Shown here: one piece after another, positions 1-6,046 of the stretch
Layout of the letters: the number at the start of each line of letters is the position of its first letter
Position numbering within the stretch: the first letter of the stretch is position 1
NCBI GenBank assembly: GCA_002478575.1
Contig: DLOX01000001.1
Span: 1-6,816 of the forward strand
Length of the DNA stretch: 6,816 nucleotides
Direction: 5' to 3'
Origin: Sphingomonadales bacterium UBA7473
GTDB taxonomy: Bacteria > Pseudomonadota > Alphaproteobacteria > Sphingomonadales > Sphingomonadaceae
Program-made: the position numbers and the translations under genes
Notes under the pieces: generated by a model
What the model saw: the letters and a program-made list of their open reading frames with translations, nothing else
What the model was told of the DNA's origin: nothing
Databases searched by the model: none

Positions 1-243
1 GCTCATGCCCTTGTTGATCAGCTGATATTCGGGAATCTGGCGATATTTCTCCATCTCCGCGAGCCAATCCGCCTCGGACAAGGGGGGGATCACGCCTGAG
101 ACGGGCTTCCATTCGGTAATGGAGAGGCCGGATTCCGTCAGGCGCGTAATTCCGCCGACAATCACGATCAGAAAAACAAGAACAGCGACACTGTAAAGCC
201 AGCGAATGAGCGGCTGTGGGGAGGGCAAAGACATGGCCGCCAC
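1..243 (-). CDS. ctaA: Heme A synthase CtaA (COX15 family), N-terminal part, cut by window edge
   Basis: CtaA is an inner-membrane enzyme that oxidises the C8 methyl of heme O to a formyl group, giving heme A for cytochrome oxidase. The 81 visible codons show a short basic N-terminus, a first transmembrane helix (LYSVAVLVFLIVIVGG) and directly after it the family signature GGITRLTESGLSITEWKPV, then IPPLSEADW and a segment with PEYQLINKGM. This matches the start of alphaproteobacterial CtaA; the remaining helices and the heme-ligand histidines lie beyond the left edge. Start choice: an in-frame TAA (246-244) is followed at once by GTG at 243, and GGAG (253-250) sits 6 nt upstream of it, so GTG is preferred. 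ATG at 234 is the alternative, three codons shorter, but its spacing to GGAG is 15 nt. The gene is transcribed away from the SET genes. Family assignment is very firm; the exact start is less so. Confidence 0.92.
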   Translation of the reverse strand, partial: MAAMSLPSPQPLIRWLYSVAVLVFLIVIVGGITRLTESGLSITEWKPVSGVIPPLSEADWLAEMEKYRQIPEYQLINKGMS

Positions 244-249
244 TTAAGG

Positions 250-253
250 CTCC
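250..253 (-). promoter_or_regulatory. Ribosome binding site deciding the ctaA start
   Basis: The minus strand reads GGAG, 6 nt before GTG (243) and 15 nt before ATG (234). The spacing favours the GTG start. Confidence 0.5.
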
Positions 254-321
254 ACCCGCTGACCGGCAAGACCTAGACGAAAGCCGCAGGCCAGCAGACT
301 CGGCCTAAAGTGATAGGGCGC

Positions 322-347
322 AACGAAAAAATAATTTGCCTTTCGTT
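322..347. repeat. Inverted repeat AACGAAA-N12-TTTCGTT in the divergent intergenic region
   Basis: Two perfect 7-bp arms (322-328 and 341-347) are separated by a 12-nt AT-rich spacer. It lies between the divergently transcribed ctaA and SET genes. The right arm belongs to three loosely repeated 10-base units starting near 336, 346 and 356 (TTGCCTTTCG, TTACCTTTCA, TGCCTAACTT). Position and symmetry fit a repressor or activator site. It is not a convincing terminator: it lies upstream of both genes, and the arms are AT-rich with a long loop. Function is inferred. Confidence 0.4.
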
Positions 348-365
348 ACCTTTCATGCCTAACTT
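336..365 (+). promoter_or_regulatory. Weak candidate promoter for the SET gene pair
   Basis: TTGCCT (336-341) and TAACTT (360-365) are 18 nt apart, matching the sigma-70 consensus at 4/6 and 3/6 positions. The -35 element touches the right arm of the inverted repeat. Alphaproteobacterial promoters are loose, so this is suggestive only. Confidence 0.2.
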
Positions 366-484
366 TAAAAAGACGACAAATAAGCAAAGCGGATTGTTAA
401 GGTCGTCACCATCGTGCCCCGAAGTTTGGGGCATGGAGTGAATGATTGCGTAGCCGCCTTGCTCATTGGGGAATTTGTTCCGCG

Positions 485-490
485 AGGAGG
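485..490 (+). promoter_or_regulatory. Strong Shine-Dalgarno AGGAGG deciding the first SET gene start
   Basis: A full AGGAGG ends 4 nt before GTG at 495. It is the best ribosome binding site in the window and the main reason to prefer 495 over the in-frame GTG at 414, which has only a weak AAGG about 13 nt upstream. Confidence 0.65.
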
Positions 491-494
491 GTTT

Positions 495-1001
495 GTGAAT
501 TTTGCGCGGCTTGAAAAGCCATTCCAAAATGCAGGTTCTTTCGAGCCTTTTTACGTAGCACAAAGCAAGGTTCATGGGTTCGGCGTATTTGCGGCCCGCG
601 ACCTGGAGGAAGGCGAAGCCATCGTCCGCTTGCGTGGCGATTTTGCCTCTGGGTCTGAGGCTTTGTCTGATCCAGACTATATCGGCATCGGGCCGGATAT
701 GTGGATCGATCCCGAACATCCCCTCGACTATATCAATCACAGCTGTGAGCCCAATTGCGGATTTGGCGCAAAGCGGATGTTGATCGCTCTCCGCCCCATT
801 TCCAGAGATCAAGAGTTATTGATCGATTATTCGGCGACGGAATTGGATCAAAGCTGGACACTGAATTGCACTTGCGGAACCGCGTCTTGCAGAGGCACAT
901 TAAGGGCTATGCAATTGACCTACACAGATTTGGCGAAGCCGCCGCAAGCAACACCATTGCTCCTTCGTTTTTGGCGGAGGGCGCTAAGGGAAGGCTTGTA
1001 A
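495..1001 (+). CDS. Small SET-domain protein (putative protein-lysine methyltransferase)
   Basis: A 168-residue single-domain SET protein. SET enzymes transfer methyl from S-adenosylmethionine to protein lysines. Visible motifs, numbered from GTG 495: GxG-type SAM loop GFGVFA (28-33), the pseudoknot motif NHSCEPN (81-87), ELLIDYS (107-113) with the catalytic-type Tyr112, and a post-SET CxCxxxxC (Cys125, 127, 132). With Cys84 of NHSC this completes a four-Cys zinc site. All expected elements are present, so it is probably active. No signal peptide or membrane helix is visible, so it is likely cytosolic; a basic helix-like segment closes the C-terminus. An upstream in-frame GTG at 414 would add 27 residues without recognisable homology. 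The stop lies one base before the next gene, which encodes a second SET domain, so the two are probably co-transcribed and coupled. The substrate is unknown. Confidence 0.88.
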   Translation: MNFARLEKPFQNAGSFEPFYVAQSKVHGFGVFAARDLEEGEAIVRLRGDFASGSEALSDPDYIGIGPDMWIDPEHPLDYINHSCEPNCGFGAKRMLIALRPISRDQELLIDYSATELDQSWTLNCTCGTASCRGTLRAMQLTYTDLAKPPQATPLLLRFWRRALREGL

Positions 1002-1002
1002 C

Positions 1003-2145
1003 ATGGCTCTCCCTGATATTCTTTTGATCATTGCGATGGTCCTCACCGTTGCCGCCTATGGCGTCTATTGGTGGGGCATTGAGATGCAACTTGTGCGGCC
1101 CAGCCGGACAAGCTGGCTGATCTGGAGCGCCATCACCACCGTTGAGGCCTTGACCTATCAAGCGGTCAACGAAGGGCTGCTTCAAAACATCATTTTCTTC
1201 ATGAACGCGGCCAGCTGTTTGTTCATCACCTTCGCGATTTGGCGCCATTCGACTTGGCAGAAGCCGACTGCGCTGGAATTGGTTTGCATGGCCTTGTCGC
1301 TTGCCGCGATGATTTTGTGGTTCGGTTTCCAACAGGCTGAATGGGCGCATATCATTGTCCTGGCGGCCGTTCCCATTGGCTTTTTGCCAACCTGGATCAG
1401 CGCTTGGGAAGATAGGAGGCGTGAACTTTCACCCGCTTGGGGGCTTTGGACGCTGGCCGATGTGACAACGCTCATGCTCATCCTGCAGACAACAGAAGGG
1501 GGCGCGATGGAGCTTCCCTATATTGTCCTCGAGCTGGTTTGCCATGCCACTGTGTGGTTGATGATTGGCCTTAGCTCGATTGATCCGCGGCAATCCACGG
1601 GTTTAAACTTTGGCTCTTTTTGGATGCGCAATGCCGACAAGGCGGTCGATAAACGTTTCAAAGTCGATGAGAATGACGCGGGCAAAACCATCAGATCGCA
1701 AACCCATTTTGCTGTCGGCGATGAGATTTGCATCTTCTCCGGACCGCATTATCTGCGCAGCGAAATTCGGGTTAATCTGCCGGGCAGTGCTGACCGTTTT
1801 CTTCAAATCGATAAGGATGAATATATCGGTCCGTCGGGTGAGATTGATGACATCTTTAATCACAGTTGTGATCCCAATGCTGCATTGGATTTCCGGCCCA
1901 ATGCTTTGGTTTTGATTGCGGTGAAGCCGATCAATCCAGGCGATGAGATTTGCTGGGATTATTCGACGACGTCATCCTGCACGACCTTTTGGATGCGCTG
2001 CCTTTGTGGGTCGCCTAAGTGCCGTAAAGTCGTGGGCGATTTTGAGTTTCTAGAACCTCAGCTTCAAGAGGAGTATCGTCGTTTAGGCTGGGTGGCGCCT
2101 TATCTTCGGCGTCCTGAGGATGGTCAGAAGCCGCTAGCAGCGTGA
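1003..2145 (+). CDS. Seven-helix membrane domain fused to a SET/post-SET methyltransferase domain
   Basis: A 380-residue two-part protein. Residues 1-191 hold about seven hydrophobic helices (near 4-26, 37-56, 59-80, 90-110, 114-134, 146-164, 170-191). Short similar segments precede helices 2 and 6 (RPSRTSWLIWSAITTVEAL and ELSPAWGLWTLADVTTLML), suggesting a 3+1+3 repeat as in PQ-loop/SWEET proteins; this is inferred. Basic residues cluster in loops 1-2, 3-4 and 5-6, the same side as the C-terminus, which predicts N-out and a cytoplasmic SET domain. The SET part (about 203-345) has NHSCDPN (286-292), GDEICWDYS (313-321, Tyr320), and post-SET Cys333, 335 and 340 with Cys289. The SAM loop is degenerate: AGKTIRS replaces the usual GxG. 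ATG 1003 has GGGAAGG (988-994) with 8-nt spacing. The SET half resembles the upstream gene, so they are probably paralogs. The last 43 codons overlap the convergent kinase gene. No known gene name or substrate is recognised. Confidence 0.9.
   Translation: MALPDILLIIAMVLTVAAYGVYWWGIEMQLVRPSRTSWLIWSAITTVEALTYQAVNEGLLQNIIFFMNAASCLFITFAIWRHSTWQKPTALELVCMALSLAAMILWFGFQQAEWAHIIVLAAVPIGFLPTWISAWEDRRRELSPAWGLWTLADVTTLMLILQTTEGGAMELPYIVLELVCHATVWLMIGLSSIDPRQSTGLNFGSFWMRNADKAVDKRFKVDENDAGKTIRSQTHFAVGDEICIFSGPHYLRSEIRVNLPGSADRFLQIDKDEYIGPSGEIDDIFNHSCDPNAALDFRPNALVLIAVKPINPGDEICWDYSTTSSCTTFWMRCLCGSPKCRKVVGDFEFLEPQLQEEYRRLGWVAPYLRRPEDGQKPLAA
2015..2145. other. 131-bp tail-to-tail coding overlap
   Basis: Both stop codons are firm: TAG of the kinase at 2017-2015 (minus) and TGA of the SET fusion at 2143-2145 (plus). 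The overlap encodes residues 338-380 of the SET fusion, including the third post-SET cysteine Cys340. On the other strand it encodes about residues 610-652 of the kinase, which lie after the HATPase core and form a charged, proline-containing tail. In this phase the wobble base of each frame faces the second codon base of the other, so synonymous freedom is limited on both strands. Confidence 0.9.
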
Positions 2146-3973
2146 TGATCGCGGTGGCCCCAAGCCCAGGGCCATCGCTGACCAACTCAAGCTTCGCATT
2201 CATCATGCCAAGAGCATTGGCGCACCAATGAAGGCCAAGGCCGCCGCTTTTTTGCTCGCGCGTGGAAAACCCGCGTTCGAATATCTTGGCACCGCGTTCA
2301 GGATCAAAGCCTTCACCATTGTCTCGGATTCTGATCTGCGCGAAGCCATCTTCTTCCTGGAAAGAGACTTCGATCAATCCATTATTGCGTCCAATGGCCG
2401 TGATCGCCTCAATCGAGTTTGAGAAAAGATTCCCAATCACTTGAGACAATAGCAGTCGATTGCCCAAAGCCTCGATTGTCGTTGGCTGCACTTCATATCG
2501 GATGTTTCCCGAGGCCGAAAAGCGGGCCAGGGCCTCATTCTGCCGCACGACTTCTGCGAGCTCACAGCGCTGCATGTCGGCTTTACGATGGGCAGAGGCC
2601 TGCTGCTTGCCAATCAATTCAACAACTGTGTTCAAGCAAATTTTTGCATCGCTAAGGTCAGCATGTCTCTTGTTCCCAGCATCAACTGTCGCCTGCAGAG
2701 CAGCCTTCAGAAATTGGACGATACGGACCCGTCTGTCTTGTGTCGTGTTTGGATCCTGAAGTTCATTGTGGGCGCGCTCGACATCATCAAGCGAGACCAG
2801 TGGCCGTTCGCTTTCAAGCTTAGACAGAATAACGCTGATCGGGTTCAGACCGTTGCGCACATTATGCATCACGCCCACAGCTGATTCAGTGCGACCAAGC
2901 TCAAACGAGTTGATTTCCAGCCGTTCACGCAAGTCTTTCAGCTGCCGGAGCATACTGTTCAGATCAGAAGTCAGTGATCCGACCTCATCCTTGGTATAGT
3001 CTCCAACCAATGGCTTCAATTCGCCGGAATCCCTGACGCGCTGCATATGCCGTTGAATGCCAGCAAGTGGTGTAATCATGATCTTTCGCATCAGGGTGCG
3101 AACGACACTCAGGGCGAAGACCAGCACAATAGCGCAGCTGATGACGGCCAAAAGAAGCGTATTTTGTCCCAGCACTGACAAATCGCGTGGAAGTGAGAAT
3201 TTCACTTGGCCAAGCCGGGCCCCGTCGATGCCAGGAACATTCACGGCAATGTGCATTAACTTTGTATCAAGAGCAATCGCGGGCGCAGGTTTCCGGCGAG
3301 CAAGCGACAATTTCGTATTGAGCTGTGTCATCTCGCTAAGCTCTTGGTCTGTGAGCTCGCGCGCCATCACTACATATCCATTGGGGGCACCACTTCCATC
3401 CGAATGGACAATGCGCGCGGCGCCAATTGCAGAAATCTTGCCGCCAACCCTTGCATAAAAGCGAAGCGATTCCGTTTTTTCAACTTGTTGATAGTTGATG
3501 ATCGATTTCACAATTGCAGTGAATTCAGCCGTTTGACTGGGGAGGTCAACTTCATTTTCCGGGTCAATCCACCGGACGAAAACCGGCGTTCCGTCCAGCC
3601 GTGCGTATGCCATGCCGCTGATTTCCAGATTGACTAGAGCCGACACAGACATGGTCCGATCTTGGAACTGCCGATCGCCTGTCTGCATATAACTGAAGCT
3701 ATCGTCCCAAACACCATAATCCCGGGCGCTGGTCTCCACGCCTTTTGCATGGTCGTTCAACGCCGTTTGAATCTGTTGAATATGTCGGTCGGCAGTTTGC
3801 TGCTCAAGCGCGTCAAAGCGCGGCAAGATGACGCTTGTCAAAGCAGCGAAGATCAAAGCAAAGCCGACGGCACCCACAAAAATGACGCTGATTGCCACTT
3901 TCGTATCCAGCGTGCTGTCACGGAAACGGAGGAACAGCTTCCTGATGCTGGGTCGATCAAGGGAGTTCATCAT
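2015..3973 (-). CDS. Membrane sensor histidine kinase (CHASE4-like sensor, HAMP, atypical H-box, HATPase)
   Basis: A 652-residue inner-membrane kinase. Order of parts: TM1 about 25-50; periplasmic region 51-268 with the CHASE4-like motif RDYGVWDDSFSYM (84-96); TM2 about 271-294; HAMP about 295-348; short coiled coil; dimerisation/phosphoacceptor helix with GVMHNVRNGLNPI (His370); HATPase with N-box NLFSNSIEAI (515-524), G1 DNGEGFD (551-557), KIFERGFST (563-571) and GGLGLH (577-582). All ATP-binding motifs look intact. The H-box is HNxRNxLN rather than HExRxPL, like a proteobacterial kinase subgroup with HNVGNxLN. The gene starts 2 nt after the response-regulator stop (TAA-CA-ATGATG) and has no clear Shine-Dalgarno, so translation is probably coupled to its upstream neighbour. 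The likely partner is that regulator. The signal sensed is unknown. The C-terminal tail overlaps the convergent SET fusion gene. Confidence 0.93.
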   Translation of the reverse strand: MMNSLDRPSIRKLFLRFRDSTLDTKVAISVIFVGAVGFALIFAALTSVILPRFDALEQQTADRHIQQIQTALNDHAKGVETSARDYGVWDDSFSYMQTGDRQFQDRTMSVSALVNLEISGMAYARLDGTPVFVRWIDPENEVDLPSQTAEFTAIVKSIINYQQVEKTESLRFYARVGGKISAIGAARIVHSDGSGAPNGYVVMARELTDQELSEMTQLNTKLSLARRKPAPAIALDTKLMHIAVNVPGIDGARLGQVKFSLPRDLSVLGQNTLLLAVISCAIVLVFALSVVRTLMRKIMITPLAGIQRHMQRVRDSGELKPLVGDYTKDEVGSLTSDLNSMLRQLKDLRERLEINSFELGRTESAVGVMHNVRNGLNPISVILSKLESERPLVSLDDVERAHNELQDPNTTQDRRVRIVQFLKAALQATVDAGNKRHADLSDAKICLNTVVELIGKQQASAHRKADMQRCELAEVVRQNEALARFSASGNIRYEVQPTTIEALGNRLLLSQVIGNLFSNSIEAITAIGRNNGLIEVSFQEEDGFAQIRIRDNGEGFDPERGAKIFERGFSTREQKSGGLGLHWCANALGMMNAKLELVSDGPGLGATAIITLLAASDHPQDAEDKAPPSLNDDTPLEAEVLETQNRPRLYGT

Positions 3974-3975
3974 TG

Positions 3976-5856
3976 TTAATTCGCCATGCGGGCTGGAAGG
4001 GGATGAGTGGCTTCATATTGCTCAAGGAATAGATCGGTTGCTGCCTTGGCCATTGGCTCACCAAAGAGATAACCTTGCATATGAGTGCAGCCTGACAAAC
4101 GCAGGGCTTGGAACTGCATTTCCGTCTCCACACCCTCTGCAACAACGCCAATGCCCAATGATCGTGCGAGGTGAGAGACAGCGTTGACGATCGCGGCTGA
4201 CTGCGCCTCTCGCCCCATGCTTTCGACAAAGCTCTTATCAACCTTGATGCAATCCAGCGGGAAGTTGCGAATATTGAAAAGGCTGGAATAGCCTGTGCCA
4301 AAATCATCAAGGGCTATCCGGAATCCCATCGCTCTGAGCGACGAAATTGTTTCGGCAGCGCCCTGGTCATCATCAAAAATTGCTGTTTCGGTAATTTCAA
4401 TCTGAACGCGACGAGGGTCAACGCCTGCGGCATTTACGCGTTGCTGAAGGCGAGTGACAAAATCGCTCCGATGAAATTGGCGCGGAGAGAAGTTGATCGA
4501 AACATATTGCTTTGGCCAGGCCGCGCTGGCCTTCAGCGCATTGTCAGCGACCCAATCGCCAATATCTTGGATGAGTGAGGTTTCTTCCGCGATGGGAATG
4601 AAAACTGCTGGAGAAACTGGACCATGCTCCGGACTGTCCCACCGCAGCAGGGCCTCAAATCCAACAATAGTCGAATTGTCCCGATCAATGATCGGTTGGT
4701 AGACGAGGGAAAGCTCATCTTGTTCTATTGCGTGCCGCAGGCCTTCTTCAATCGACTGGCGGAACCGAATGCTCTCATCCATGCTTTGATCGAAGAAGCG
4801 AACTTGCCCGCCACCCTTTCGCTTAGCGTCGTACAAAGCAATATCGGCAAAGCGCATCAGGTCGATCGGATCTTCCGACTTAATATCATCTTGTTGAGCA
4901 ATCCCCATCGACGCTCCGACTTTGACATGATGACCAAAGATGGAAAAATCGCGGGAGCAGCTCGCAATCACCTTTTCGCAAAAGGCTTCCAGTTGATCGG
5001 CCGGAATATCGTTTAGCATCAGCGCAAATTCGTCACCGCCTAGGCGCGCAACGACACCTTGGCTTCCGACGGCGCGAGACATGCTTTGGCAGACCTGGCG
5101 GATCAACTCGTCACCCGCAAAATGACCAAGCGAGTCATTGATATTCTTGAACCGATCAAGATCAACGATGGCGACCGAAACTTCCTGTTCGTTCCTTTGT
5201 ATGGCCTCGTTCAGCATTTTGAGGAAGGCGTAGCGATTGGCCGCCCCCGTCAGCGAGTCGTGCGTTGCAAGATGATTGGCGCGCGCTTCATTGGCTGCGA
5301 GTTCAATGCTCTGGCGTTCAAGCGTTTTGACCTGCTCGGCAAGCTCTGACCTGATCCGTGCCATCTCTTGGTCAGAAAACCACCGTTGGCCAAGCGCGCG
5401 TGCCGTATGGACCAGCTCTTCAGGGTCAAAGGGTTTGCTGATGTAGAATAGTTTGTCGACCGGGCCGGCCACCGAGGCGATATCGAGCGCAGTATAGTCA
5501 GAATAGCCGGTTACGATGACCAGATTGATGTTGGGATCTATCTCTCGAATCCGCTTGGCGGTCTCTTTGCCGTCAATCCCTGGCGGCATGCGAACATCAA
5601 CAAAAGCGATCTGGAAAGGGTTGTTTGCGGCTAAGGATTCAGCCACTTGTTTCAGCCCATCCAAGCCCTGCATGGCATGGACCAATTCAAACTCTTCGCC
5701 CGGAAAAGCGATGGTTTCAGTGGATTCCGCATTGCCAAATAGGGCATCAGCCATGGCCGAAAGGGTCGCTTGGTCGAGCGAAGACTGCCGCGCCTCGAAT
5801 GATTTTCGATAGGCGTCGTGAATGGCAGTTTCATCATCAATGACCAGAATACGCAT
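3976..5856 (-). CDS. Response regulator with REC, GGDEF and EAL domains (c-di-GMP turnover)
   Basis: A 626-residue cytoplasmic protein. The receiver (about 1-155) has acidic Asp7/Asp8, phosphoacceptor Asp87 in FVDVRMP, Thr116 and Lys141 in SKPF. The Asp8-Asp87 distance is about 35 residues longer than in CheY-type receivers, an insertion near residues 25-57. A helix/coiled coil (about 160-195) leads to GGDEF (about 197-355), with DLDRFKNIND (232-241) and intact GGDEF (273-277). The inhibitory RxxD site is replaced by GSQG (264-267), so product inhibition there is unlikely. The EAL domain (about 370-615) keeps EALLR (401-405), Asn455, Glu487, DDFGTGYSS (517-525), Lys538, Glu574 and Gln594. Both catalytic domains therefore look competent: diguanylate cyclase and c-di-GMP phosphodiesterase. 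ATG 5856 has GGAG with 5-nt spacing (5865-5862). It is first in an operon with the sensor kinase, the likely phosphodonor. Which activity dominates cannot be read from sequence. Confidence 0.95.
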   Translation of the reverse strand: MRILVIDDETAIHDAYRKSFEARQSSLDQATLSAMADALFGNAESTETIAFPGEEFELVHAMQGLDGLKQVAESLAANNPFQIAFVDVRMPPGIDGKETAKRIREIDPNINLVIVTGYSDYTALDIASVAGPVDKLFYISKPFDPEELVHTARALGQRWFSDQEMARIRSELAEQVKTLERQSIELAANEARANHLATHDSLTGAANRYAFLKMLNEAIQRNEQEVSVAIVDLDRFKNINDSLGHFAGDELIRQVCQSMSRAVGSQGVVARLGGDEFALMLNDIPADQLEAFCEKVIASCSRDFSIFGHHVKVGASMGIAQQDDIKSEDPIDLMRFADIALYDAKRKGGGQVRFFDQSMDESIRFRQSIEEGLRHAIEQDELSLVYQPIIDRDNSTIVGFEALLRWDSPEHGPVSPAVFIPIAEETSLIQDIGDWVADNALKASAAWPKQYVSINFSPRQFHRSDFVTRLQQRVNAAGVDPRRVQIEITETAIFDDDQGAAETISSLRAMGFRIALDDFGTGYSSLFNIRNFPLDCIKVDKSFVESMGREAQSAAIVNAVSHLARSLGIGVVAEGVETEMQFQALRLSGCTHMQGYLFGEPMAKAATDLFLEQYEATHPLPARMAN

Positions 5857-5944
5857 GGCCGCTCCGCATTATTGCGTATTTGGGCATAGGCTTACTTGGA
5901 TAATGATTAGTTAACGGATGGGGGCTAGGTTCATGCGGATGGGA

Positions 5945-6008
5945 TTAGGTCTTGTCGGTTATGGTGGAATGTTTCCCACCGCCAAAGCTGGCAATTTTAG
6001 AGACCTGA
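5945..6008 (+). promoter_or_regulatory. Possible structured 5' leader of the TorF-family gene
   Basis: Three nested or adjacent helices can form. The outer stem is 5945-5953 with 6000-6008 (core AGGTCT/AGACCT, 9 pairs including two G-U). Inside it are a hairpin GGTGG 5963-5967 with CCACC 5976-5980, and directly next to it GCCA-AAGC-TGGC at 5981-5992. Together they form a three-way-junction shape about 30 nt before the ribosome binding site. It matches no riboswitch class I recognise. Stems this short can arise by chance, so the call is tentative. Confidence 0.25.
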
Positions 6009-6034
6009 CGGTATCGACGCCAAAACTTGACCTT

Positions 6035-6040
6035 AGGGGG
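6035..6040 (+). promoter_or_regulatory. Ribosome binding site AGGGGG for the TorF-family gene
   Basis: AGGGGG lies 6 nt before ATG 6047 and 3 nt before ATG 6044, favouring 6047. It overlaps a small palindrome CCTTAGG (6031-6037) that could partly mask it. Confidence 0.55.
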
Positions 6041-6046
6041 TGCATG

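Noticed and set aside
288..306. AGGCC/GGCCT inverted repeat as a terminator
   Set aside because: It has only 5 pairs with a 9-nt loop and no T-run, and it lies upstream of both flanking genes.
433..453. Two tiny back-to-back reading frames (ATG GAG TGA, then ATG ATT GCG TAG) as an upstream leader peptide
   Set aside because: They are only two and three codons long with no clear ribosome binding site. They are most likely chance.
414..494. N-terminal extension of the small SET protein from GTG 414
   Set aside because: The extra 27 residues show no SET homology, and AGGAGG at 485-490 points to GTG 495. It remains possible but is less likely.
273..812. 179-codon minus-strand open frame opposite the small SET gene
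   Set aside because: It lies antisense to the SET motifs, its translation resembles no known family, and it extends across the intergenic region. It is a shadow of the plus-strand gene.
907..1863. Several minus-strand open frames of 70-147 codons opposite the SET fusion gene
   Set aside because: The plus frame carries clear membrane helices and SET motifs through this whole stretch. The antisense translations show no domain and no good start signals.
5899..5904. GATAAT as a -10 element for the porin gene
   Set aside because: No acceptable -35 is found at 16-19 nt; the nearest TTG-containing hexamers are 13 or 21 nt away.
5918..6046. 43-codon N-terminal extension of the porin
   Set aside because: It would bury the clear signal peptide and the ribosome binding site inside the coding region. 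The open frame is probably accidental.
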